From: Rhyzopertha dominica
Taxonomy: Eukaryota; Arthropoda; Insecta; Coleoptera; Bostrichidae
Length of the DNA stretch: 64,000 nt
Assembly: GCA_025024175.1 (NCBI GenBank)
Contig: QCXZ01000064.1
Span: 2,790,001-2,854,000 of the forward strand
Reading direction: 5' to 3'
Shown: in pieces, positions 1-9,414 of the stretch
Position numbering within the stretch: the stretch's first letter is position 1
How the letters are laid out: every line of letters begins with the position of its first letter
The notes under the pieces: model-generated
Told to the model about the DNA's origin: nothing
The model's input: only the letters and a program-made list of their open reading frames with translations
Database searches by the model: none
Made by a program: the position numbers and the translations under genes

Positions 1-70
1 GTTCCCATCTCATGACAGAAACTACCCGGTTGGGTTCGGGGCGAAAACGGAGAAAAACCAAGGTACTCAC

Positions 71-99
71 ACCAAGTGTCGCCGGCTGAAGATCTCCAT
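71..99 (-). CDS. Putative first coding exon of a gene running off the left edge
   Basis: On the minus strand an ATG at 99-97 opens the peptide MEIFSRRHL and runs into a strong splice donor, GT|GTGAGTACC, with the intron starting at 70. The surroundings (1-420) are clearly richer in GC and CpG than the rest of the window, as expected of a promoter and first exon. The remainder of the gene would lie left of the window. The product cannot be identified from nine residues. The call rests only on ATG plus donor plus composition, so it is tentative. Confidence 0.3.
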
Positions 100-198
100 C
101 CCCAAAGATCGGCCTCGGCAGCACAGATTCGAACGCACCGACACAGAACGATACCAACGCGCGTTGCGAGGTGCACTATCGGAGCGCGACTCCAATTT

Positions 199-420
199 TT
201 AGGCGGAGACGTCTTCCAGCGCTTGGACCGGCGCGGATAGCACGGGCTGGTTCTTCGGCGAACCACCACTGACCTTATATCCCTTAATAATTTCCTTCGG
301 TGGTACACTGACCGCAGGGAAGGGAATTTTTTTGCCGTCGTCGGGTGTTGACTTGGAGTGAAACTTTTGATGGGTTATCGGGGATTTTTTTTGATGGCGT
401 GGCGAAGTGTTGACGGCCAC
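199..420 (-). CDS. Short GC-rich ORF of unknown significance
   Basis: An open frame of about 73 codons on the minus strand, rich in Pro, Ser and Lys, ends in TAA at 199. It has no ATG at its start (the first codon is GTG), so if it is coding it would be part of an exon. It lies just upstream of the putative first exon at 99-71, in the same GC-rich patch. I recognise no domain. It could equally be promoter DNA that is open by chance because of its composition. Confidence 0.15.
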   Translation of the reverse strand: MAVNTSPRHQKKSPITHQKFHSKSTPDDGKKIPFPAVSVPPKEIIKGYKVSGGSPKNQPVLSAPVQALEDVSA

Positions 421-493
421 GGAATGTAAAGGTTCTAATGGCTTTGATTTGGATATTACATTAATTTTTAATCCATAGACTTAGGATTTTCAG

Positions 494-520
494 TCAGGTA
501 GTAAGTCAGGTCAGGTCGGG
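494..520. repeat. Left half of an interstitial TCAGG array split by a hAT-like insertion
   Basis: TCAGG units occur at 494-498, 506-510 and 511-515, followed by TCGGG at 516-520. The other half resumes at 2483 with TCAGG, TCAGG, TCAG. Removing the element at 521-2474 and one target duplication leaves about six consecutive TCAGG-type units. TCAGG is the telomeric repeat described in many beetles. The wider flanks are also related: a TTAGGATTTTCAG segment near 481 recurs near 2506. Confidence 0.5.
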
Positions 521-2474
521 CAGTGGCGTCGCCAGGGGTGGGCGCAGGCCCATCCAGAAAAAGTCCAGGCCCACCCTGGTGCCCACCCGAAAAAATCGAC
601 ATTTGAAACTGCAATGTCATACCTATAAAGATACAAAATGAATAGCAATAAAATATTAATTTTTGAGGTTCCTTCTAGTAGTTCTATTGTAGTGAGTAAC
701 CGTTAAATACTGATTCGGGAGTGACGACAAAATTTTAAGATTTCTTAGGTGGAGTCCAAATAGAACTTTCTAGAGCATTCTTCAAAAATCACCAATAAGG
801 TTATTTTTTTAAGGACTAATAAATCGGTCAAGACAAACTTTCAATACCTCTTTCAGTTTTCGAATAGAACTTTCTACAAAATTCGCAGAAAATCACCAAG
901 GGGCTTAGTTTTTAAGGACTGGATCGATCAGTGAAGACAAATTTTCAATATTTTTTTCAGTTTCGAATAATGGAACTTTCTAGAACAATCTAGAAAAATC
1001 GCTTAGGATAAATTGATTATCAAGATTAAATTTTCAATACATTTTTTAGTTTCTAATTCTTAGAAAAAATTATATTTTTATATCATTTTCGGTTTCCAAA
1101 TAGAACTTTTGTAGAACACTTTTGAAAAATTACCAGGAAGGTACTTTCGGTCGAGCTTTGGGTTCACAAAGTTAAAGAAGGGGTAATTCTATGTTTCCAA
1201 ACTAAAAGTTTTCAAATCAAGTTAATGGTAATATAGAGATCAGCTGTTGAAATTCTACGAGATGACATCAAAAGAAAATAAAACTCAAGGACCTTGTATG
1301 GTACTATTGGTACTCGTGAGGAACTATCAGTCCTTAATAACTGGAATTTTCTTTTTTTGAGAGAATTTAGTTTTTCCAGGAAAAACTCCTGTACAGATTA
1401 ATTCAAAAGAACAACTTTTATTTAAAGTACAAATCTTCAAAAATCGCTAGGACTGTTCTTGAGATAGCAAAGCACATATTTCTATACAAGGATTGCTCGT
1501 TTATAAGATATAATCATAGCCTTTGTATCGATGTTACGGGCACAGAACACCCAAGTTCAATCGACAGAATAACCCTTGATAAGAATACGTTGATAATAGT
1601 CGATTTTACGCGAATAAAAATTCATAACTCAGGTAGTAAAATTCATAGACGTCTTAAATGAGGAGCTCCAAATCAAAACGCACTTTTCGACCAAAACTCA
1701 GTTTTTGAGTTATAGATGGCACTCGATACTTGAACATGATTGTAAGCAGATGGTGCTTGTGTTTGAACTGAAAACGCTGTATTTCCCTTTTAAAAGTACA
1801 CTCCTTGTAGGACGTTCGAATCAAAACGAAGTCTTTGGAATAATTAATTTGTTTCAAAATGCAATATTTTACTTAAAAAAGATGGAATCTAATGTATTGG
1901 TATCTGTAAGCAGTACGGCAAGCAGAAAGAGGATTAAAGGGGAAGCTAAAAGGTAAAAACTAATGGCTTTGAGGTAAAAAATATACATATATGCACCCAC
2001 TCGAAAAAAGTGACAGAGCGAAGCGGAGTCACTACGGAAGCCATAGGCTTCCCGTCCTCGTCAGAGCTGGGACGTAAGGCCTAGTTAAATTTACTGAAGT
2101 CTATTGTCTTGTTTTTAAAATATACACAAAATTTTTGATTATAAATATCGCCCCACATAATATTTAAGCATTATTTTCAACAAACAGATTATGAGCTTGG
2201 TACTCTTACTTTACAGATGTATTTTTGTACAGCAATTGATTTGATATAAAATATTTCGAATTTCGAGAATACAATTCACGATACCACATTATGCCCATTC
2301 GTTTTATCATTTTGAGTGATTCTGGTGAGCACCGCAGTTGCTCTTGCTACCTCTCCAATATAGTGGATCACTTCAATTACNTTGACGCATTAAACNCTAT
2401 TGTGAGTCCTCTCCAGAGTGCCCCTTCGAATTTTAGAGTGCCCACCCACATTTGGAGGTCTGGCGAAGCCACTG
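521..2474. mobile_element. hAT-like DNA transposon, non-autonomous or decayed, 1954 bp
   Basis: The left end reads CAGTGGCGTCGCCAGG. The right end, read inward on the other strand, is CAGTGGCTTCGCCAGA, giving imperfect terminal inverted repeats. An identical 8-bp direct repeat, AGGTCGGG, flanks the element at 513-520 and 2475-2482. Ends starting CAGTGGCG and 8-bp target duplications are characteristic of the hAT superfamily. Inside I find no transposase frame, only short ORFs and a degenerate internal tandem array, so it must have moved with a transposase supplied in trans or has lost its gene. Two ambiguous bases lie near 2381 and 2396. Confidence 0.8.
750..1190. repeat. Degenerate tandem array inside the hAT-like element
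   Basis: Four diverged units of roughly 105-130 bp follow each other. Each begins near AATAGAACTTTCTAGA (about 759, 863, 969 and 1099) and continues with AAATCACCA, a TTTTTAAGGACT segment and CAATA..TTTTTCAGTTT. Subterminal repeats of this sort are common in non-autonomous hAT elements. Coordinates of the units are approximate. Confidence 0.55.
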
Positions 2475-2537
2475 AGGTCGGGTCAGGTCAGGTCAGATCC
2501 TAGATTTAGGATTTTCAGTTAGGCAGTGATAGTCAAA

Positions 2538-3320
2538 CCTGAAGATCCAACTATTTTCTGCAGTCTTTACGCTCACCAGTAAATCAAATTGTTGTCTATG
2601 AATCCATTGACACCAAGGCTTTATGGACTTCCTAAAATACACAAAGATAACTGTCCTATCAGACCTGTTGTTTGTTACATAAATTCTCCATGTTATAAAT
2701 CAGCTAAATGGCTAAATTTGACCATTCGTGAAGTTTTACATTTCGAAAATTCTCTTGCTATTAAAAATTCAATTGACTTGACCAATGAACTTAAGAATTT
2801 TGAAATTCCCCAGAACTCTTTCCTTATTTCTGTCAATGTCAATAATTTATTTCCTTCGATACCTCCAAAAGACTGTCTTGAAATATTGAATAATCTGCTG
2901 TTAAATTGTAACTTACCTGTGTTTCACAAAAATAATTTGGTTTCTTTAACAGAATTTGTCTTAAATCAAATTTCTTTCTGCTTCGATAATAAATATTACT
3001 TACAAAATTCAGGTTTAGCAATGGGTTCGTCTCTTAGCCCACTTTTAGCACAACTTTTTATGCACAATTTAGAACAAGATATTTTCAAAAACGTTTCCTT
3101 TTCGTCCCATATTAAATTTTGGTGTCGTTATGTAGATGATGTTTTGTGCCATTTTACAGGAAATTACAATGACTTAAATAATTTTCTTACATATATTAAT
3201 TCTCTTCATGATTCTATAAATTTTAGTTATGAAATAGAAATTAATAATCAAATTCCATTTTTAGATTTATTAATTATACATCAGTCTTCTTCTTACCTAT
3301 ATATACAAAATTATAGATAA
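2538..3320 (+). pseudogene. Penelope-like retroelement reverse transcriptase fragment
   Basis: The open frame from about 2589 encodes a Penelope-type RT core: PRLYGLPKIHK near its start, PIRPVV, GLAMGSSLSPLLAQLFM and the catalytic box CRYVDDVLC, then IPFLDLLI. Penelope RTs make DNA from element RNA at chromosomal nicks and normally end in a GIY-YIG endonuclease. This copy lacks the N-terminus and stops at 3320 before the linker and endonuclease. In motif A the usual acidic residue of S-x-D-V-x-x-L-F is replaced, reading SVNVNNLF, so the active site appears dead. A separate endonuclease remnant of the same class lies at 5.55-6.08 kb. Confidence 0.85.
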
Positions 3321-3622
3321 CGGTAATTTTACAATTTTGAATGATTTTTGTAACTTTAGTTGTCCTATTTTCAATTCTTTATTTGATAATTGATTTCATG
3401 TTTGTGCTTTTGGCATGCGGGCTACTTTTTTGTTTGAAGTCAAGATTGCTTGTTTCGATTTTGACAATGTCAGTTTTATAAATTCTTTTGTATTCTTTGC
3501 TTTGCTTTGCCTATTCAGTAAATATAGTGGATTTGATAGACCGGGGAGATTTATTGTAGAAGTAAACATTACTCATATATCCACTTAAAGAAAAATGGAC
3601 CAGTGTACATTGTTCAAATATA

Positions 3623-4070
3623 CATGGTCCCTACAAGGTATGGAACCAGCAGGATATTTCAGGTTTTGTTCGACCGATTTTTCAGAAATTGTGCATGGGC
3701 CTATGGGTAATTAAAATGCATTTTCTGGATTTTTTTCAGTTCCATGTCAGCTCTCGTTTCCGACATATGGGCGCAAGTTGCATTCTTTTAATGGGAAAGG
3801 GATCAAAAGGCACATCATCAAAAAATGTATAACACTTGTACAATTTATTGCTTCTGACAAAAGTGTAAATACAATAATTGAGCCTGACAAAGGACGAAAA
3901 GAAGGAAAACAATTTTCTTTATCGCTAAAATGGACAAGTGTTTTATTATTATTTAATATTATTTAATTATTATTTAATAACTTCCAAAAAACTCCACTAT
4001 TCATTATTAACACCTTTCTCAACTCAGAAGCAATAAATTGTACAAGAAGTGTGATACATTTTTGAAAGAG
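3623..4070. mobile_element. Fold-back remnant of a long-TIR mariner-like family
   Basis: The segment from 3623, after a TA, aligns in reverse orientation with 61607 down to about 61310, the flank of the mariner remnant at 60-61.6 kb. Shared stretches include GTGCATGGGCCTATGGGTAA and ACTTGTACAATTTATTGC. Within it, 3816-3865 and 4011-4068 are inverted copies of the same terminal sequence with little between them, so this is an internally deleted, foldback-type derivative. No right end matching CCCTGTA is visible. Confidence 0.55.
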
Positions 4071-5282
4071 AATTACCACAAGATAACCAGTAGTAATAAT
4101 GCATATCAGGTAGTTCTGCCTTAGTATATCTGTTATTATTGTAACCAGAAAATGTTAATTTGTTATTTGGTAACGCACAAGTCGCAGATTCAAAATACCG
4201 TGTACACTTTGTAAATCCTGGAAAAGAGAAGAAGTCTCCTTGTATATATTTTTAAACGGATTTTACTCGAAAACGGCTGATTCTATCGTAACGTAAGCTT
4301 TTTTTTTAAAGATTTTTAACGATCTTAATTTCTGTCATATTAAAGTTATAAATAATCACAAACAAAAAAGTTCTGGGTGATAATTTGAAAGTCAAGGGCA
4401 GTTTAAACCCTTTGGCATTGAAGGATTTGCTTGAAATTTGGACAAGAAAATTAACCGAAAAAAAAATTGCCACTCTGTCTCCACGTTTATTATTTGCTCA
4501 TCATTTATGTATATGGGTGGTTTGAATAACATAACGCAAAGTCGTTTTATGGTAACAGTTACCTATAAAGAACGACACGTTAGTAAAGCTTAATGTTGTC
4601 TTAAATTATTTTTCCGGCATAATCTCTAAGTTTTTAAAAGTAATATCACCACACTATAGATTTTCGGAACCAGAAAAATGTTCCACTAAAATAAAACATA
4701 AGTTGGTATCATGATAAAATAAAATTGCAGTTATACTGATTAAATTTTACGTAAAATCTACGATGGCACTAAAAATAAAACTAATAATCGAGATATATCC
4801 TCTACATACTCCCGAAAGGCAAATTAGAGTCATTTTCAGCAGCAATTATAAACCGTCTGCCTTATAACTGTCCCCAACACTTATAAGTATTTAACAGGAT
4901 TCAAAATGAAAATTACGCTATTTCTTCATGTTGTTGAAGCTCGTGCGACGAACGGAAATACAGAGAGGAAATTACTATCGCTGCTGTTTCCCACTCCCAC
5001 GAATCACCCGTGCAATTAATCTCTTCTGATACCCTTCCACATATTCTGATTCCTCTCGGCGTATATCACTCGAATATTTGGGCCATAGTGGAAAATATAT
5101 CATCNCGACCTAGTAATACCACAATAAGTTCATTCAAACTGCCGAATTATGAATGAAAACGGCACGCATCCTAATTCTGCGGCGGAAGAATGAGGTTTTA
5201 CTTCCGTGGATGGATATTTTTGACGTTCGTTCACAAATAGATTATGTCATACAGGGTGTTAAATGATTTGAATAAATGGGTG
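4071..5282. other. No gene seen
   Basis: AT-rich sequence without a supportable ORF, splice pattern or recognisable repeat end. An ambiguous base lies near 5105. Confidence 0.5.
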
Positions 5283-5400
5283 ATACAAGGGCGTCGCCAG
5301 CTCACAAGCTAGAGGGGGACAGGAAAAAACAACCGGGGAGGGGAAAACTGCTTTTACAATTAAAAACAAGATAATGCCCAAATTTTATACATCGTTATAT
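5283..5400. repeat. Dispersed repeat segment shared with 13.55 kb
   Basis: GGAGGGGAAAACTGCTTTTA near 5336 recurs on the opposite strand near 13555-13590. The pair extends to a second shared block, 6700-6760 against 13430-13370 (ATATTACTTAT, ATACAATTAACAATCC). The segment opens with GGGCGTCGCCAGC, resembling hAT-type ends. Between the two blocks this copy carries the Penelope endonuclease remnant, which the 13-kb copy lacks. Confidence 0.45.
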
Positions 5401-5551
5401 CTCGAATAAACATCGATATATTTTATGCGGGCAAACGATACTTCGATACGGGGGTTATGTGATTTAGCACTCAGCAACACCTCATAAAATTTGGAGGTTT
5501 CGGAGATTGCATGGAATTACTTAGCTATTATCTTTGAATATACAATTTGGA

Positions 5552-6084
5552 ACATCAAATTATTCAAGATAATGTAATAGTACAAGACACAAGAGTTAAA
5601 GATTTAGATAAATTTGGGTCTCTTCCAAATATTACAGGACTAACAAAAAAATTAATTAAAAGTTTTCAATTAGAAAATGTAAAAATTGCAGTCAGAAATG
5701 TTAAAAGGGGGATATAATTTATTTAGCAAATTAAAATCTAGAACTCCTAAAAATTATCAGTTTAATGTCGTTTATGCCTTAAAGTGTGAAGGGTGTGATA
5801 GCACATATGTAGGACAAACTTCTCAATGGTTAAAAAGTAGAATTTCCTTACATAAAAGTGATGTTAATAAAAAAAGAGACAGATGCGCTCTTACAACACA
5901 TGTTGTCAATAACAATCATTCTATCTGTTGGGAAGAGGTAAAAATTATAGAAATTGAAAGTAATTATAACAAAAGGTTGATTTTGGAAATGTTTCAAATA
6001 CAAAAGACTAAAAATTCTATAAATAAAAATCAGACACACAACAACTCAGTAATATATATATATATACATATTTGCTATCACTAA
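5552..6084 (+). pseudogene. Penelope-like GIY-YIG endonuclease fragment
   Basis: From about 5552 one frame reads EHQIIQDNVIVQDT, then KFGSLPNITGLTKKLIKSF, the linker that precedes the Penelope nuclease. Near 5697-5710 the frame shifts by one base into the nuclease itself: NVVYALKCEGCDSTYVGQT, a GIY-YIG core with the Cys pair typical of Penelope, followed by the Arg/His helix LKSRISLHKSD. The enzyme nicks target DNA to prime reverse transcription. The frameshift and the absence of an adjoining RT make it a pseudogene. It may derive from the same insertion as the RT at 2.6-3.3 kb, but the 2.2 kb between them is unrelated sequence. Confidence 0.8.
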
Positions 6085-6473
6085 CTTAACATATTTAGTA
6101 TATTCAAAATTGCGGTCTGTTTGTTTCTGATATATATAAATTAAATAATAGATCATTAAATTATAAATTTAAAAAATAAAAAAATATAATAAAAAATAGT
6201 TATTTATATGATGTATTAGTTGGTCATATTGATATATTGGTAATATTGTTTTTGTAGTCTTGAAATTGTTTTAAATTTGAATTTGACAGAATTTGAATTT
6301 CAAAAATATGTTACATTTTTCGTTCCTTTTTTCGTTGAATACCAGGATTATATAAATATAGAACATAATATCATAGAAATTGCATAATCTCAAATTTCCT
6401 GTAAGTACATAATTGTTGATTAGTAATTTAAGAATATTTTGTATATAAAAATTGTAAACTGCTTGTAGAAGTT

Positions 6474-6507
6474 CTGACGAAGACTTGAATACAGTCGAAA
6501 GCTTGAC
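6474..6507 (+). ncRNA. Degenerate hammerhead-ribozyme-like motif after the Penelope fragment
   Basis: CTGACGA at 6474-6480 is followed by an extra A, GACT, a 7-nt loop, AGTC and GAAA, which fits the CUGANGA / stem II / GAAA order of a hammerhead core. The expected cleavage triplet after GAAA is not clear (GCTTGAC). Penelope-like elements are known to carry hammerhead motifs in their flanking repeats. Its place about 400 bp downstream of the endonuclease fits that context, but this copy is probably inactive. Confidence 0.4.
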
Positions 6508-7089
6508 ATTGGAAAAAAGAGTATTCTTTAAACCAAACTAAGGTCGAATAAACCCCAAAATAAATAAAAATACAATTCTATATTCTATATTTAAAGCTAT
6601 TATCTAATCTTCGTCTTCTAAGTCATCCCGTAAAGTTATGAAAAATATGTAAACCACATTTCACTTAACTAACTAATAAATTTTAAACAGGGGTTTTTAT
6701 ATTGAATGATATTACTTATATAAATACAATTAACAATCCCCTCCCAAAAGCTGCGGTATTTGGTATGGAATGCAATAGACTACAGGCCCGTGCTGAAAAA
6801 ATGATGGGTCATTTGAACTACCAGGTGACCTATCTAGAACGATATAAGAGCATAAAATAATAAGATTCAGCACTATGCCGTCACTTGTAAGCTGTCCAAC
6901 TGAGTGTATCTCTAGCTTCCACAAAACAACCAGTTCAAACTACCCTGCAGTGCATTCATTGTATCATAGCTTTCTATATGTCGATTTACAAATAATGAGG
7001 AGCCTTGAAGGAGATTATTATGTGGAAGAAAACGATGCTGCATACATGACCAGTTCAGCTCTTTAAGCATATGGAGTGGACTTTCCGTT

Positions 7090-7500
7090 TAAACTAAATG
7101 CTTACAATACCAAAACCTTCTTCTGAAACTTGGCAAGCCATTTGAACGTTACTTCATTGCCCTCTTTAATATAGTAGGTGTTGTTTCCTGCTACATCACT
7201 GCCATCTAGTGTAAAATAAGTCTCATTGTTGATGATAAAATTATTATTAGAAGGTTTCAAATGAGTATCACGCAATTTTCACAGTTTACTTCTTTTGTTC
7301 TTCTAACTTGGCTAGGTGGGGCCAGATTTTCGTTTTCTAGGAGTCACGTTTTTCGCTTTAAGAATATTTCTCACATATGAATATTATATTTTGAATTTTC
7401 GACCTAGTTTTGTTAATGACTGTCTGGCCTTACCAACAGGTTCTGGCTCCAGTCTCTTTTTCCTGTTCTCAGTCATTTTTTGATGTTTTCTTCCACTTGC
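7090..7500 (-). pseudogene. Degenerate transposase-like fragment
   Basis: On the minus strand broken frames read AKNVTPRKRKSGP, then NNFIINNETYFTLDGSD and FKWLAKFQKKVL. The pattern of an N-N-E/D-x-Y-F-T-L strand followed by F-x-x-K-V resembles the first catalytic strand region of IS630/mariner-like transposases. Several stops and frame changes interrupt it. Family assignment is tentative. Confidence 0.3.
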
Positions 7501-9312
7501 CGGCGCTCTATCCTATAATATAATACACTGCTAGTCGTGGCATCCCCATTCCACAAAAATATTTTACAGTGAAACATCTTCCTTGTAAAATATGTATCAT
7601 GTAAAATTCGCCAATTACTCGGCATCAATCATTTTCCTTTAACTGTTTCATTCTACTGTAACTGCTCCTTGAGAGGAGTTTAGTTACAAATGTTGCGAGG
7701 CAGATATTTGACAGCGGGGCGAGGTCGTGGGTTCACTATAAACTTACCTTTATGGTAAATTTACAAATGGGACTAGCGATGCTTTATGGGCGCCACCAAA
7801 TTTTTTATTATTAAAGTAACTAATACGGCCACCGTGCAGGGAATTTGGAAAACCGCTAAATAAATGACCACTTGGAAAGATACAGTTTTTTTTTTAATAT
7901 AAGATAAAAAGAAGTTACAAAATATATGCAGGAAGTTGTACACAAGGTGGGCAGTATTGATTGATAATTAACGTACATGCGGTGAACAAACAGATAAAAT
8001 TTGTGACTCTTCGCAAAGCTTAGCTCAGATTTACAATTAATCTCTATGTATCGATCTCAATCTGATCTCATGTACATTCAATAACCGCTACGTATAGTGT
8101 AATATCGAAAGGTGGTGTTCACTTATCTGTATCCTGTCAAATGGTGGTGGTATGTGCAGTGTGGAGTTGGTGGCCTGGGTGGTTATGCAATTCGACGATT
8201 TCCGGTAAGTAAGCAAGCTTCCTTTCTTATATTTAGCTCCCTACAGGTACAGACAGACAGACAGAGACCCTCGGTATATAAAATGGACTGATGGATGACC
8301 TTACTGTGACCTCGACGTTCGACCCTAACGATTGAACCAAAGTACAAAATTAATTATATAATTTACCTCACTTCGCGGAGGGTCAGCTTATAGGTATAAG
8401 TATATTCAACGACAGAAATAAGGCCAACAAAGCAAGCACCTCAAATTGGAAAATTCCAGTAAGTTATCAGGAACCCTGAAGTAGTAAAGGTAAGAGCAAA
8501 TGATCGAAATGAATAATGGTACATTACCTTAATCAAAAATGGTAGATACACTATAAATACCGGGTGCTAGTTAATATAATAATTAATGTTTTACTTTCAG
8601 CTCAAGATGGTATGGCCAGTGAAGTCGGCAGCGGAGTGCCAGAACATGGGACTAATCACCACAAAAATAGAGGCTGAAAAAAAAAATGTAAGAAGAAACA
8701 ATACCAATCCAGGGGCAGAATGACAGCCTGATTGGGAACAACCCACACCACAGATGGACCACTGAATATGTACAAATCTAGTGATTTTTGATTTGGTTAA
8801 ATAAACGGGCAAACGTAGTGTTACACTACTTCAAAGGATTATATCTGTTTTGAAATAGCTCAAACTGACACGAGAAATGTCTCAACCTTCAAACCGTAAT
8901 GATAGGTTTTCGCAGCCTATTGTTTTAATAAAAAAAGTATAAAAAGATATGTTTACACATCCATAGTGTCATATCTATCCTGCCTCCCCCCTAGTTCTTT
9001 GTTTCTAGTGCTCTTTAACACAACGGCACACAACTTAAGACTGAGGGTTTCATTAAGCAATATAATGTCATATAAGCAAAACTCGGCACTATCATATAAC
9101 TCTTCCATATTAGTATTAATTCCGTGCACATTTTGATAGTAGATGTGTAGTGCGAATTTTATTCAAGCTTACAACTTTAACAGAATGAGAGCCATTGTTG
9201 CTTGGCTGATGCGAAGAGAAAATCATACAGAGTTGTATTAATTACAGGAACCTGTAACTTACCGCTTAATGTTGCGTTTGGCTGCACCAACTTTTTTGGG
9301 TTTAAAAAAATA
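7501..9312. other. No gene seen; short CAGA repeat
   Basis: Only short chance ORFs. A small (CAGA)n tract lies near 8249-8267, followed by sequence resembling generic insect repeat ends. No domain or convincing splice structure was found. Confidence 0.45.
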
Positions 9313-9318
9313 TTTATT
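9313..9318 (-). terminator. Polyadenylation signal of the 9.4-14.7 kb gene
   Basis: AATAAA on the minus strand lies about 100 nt beyond the TAA stop at 9415, the expected place for the 3' end of this transcript. Confidence 0.5.
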
Positions 9319-9414
9319 GGTAAAAGTGAAAAATATATTTCTTTAAAAATGGCACCGCATAACAGACCATTGTAAAACAGTAAAAATATATATGGTAAAG
9401 CAAATCTTAAAATG

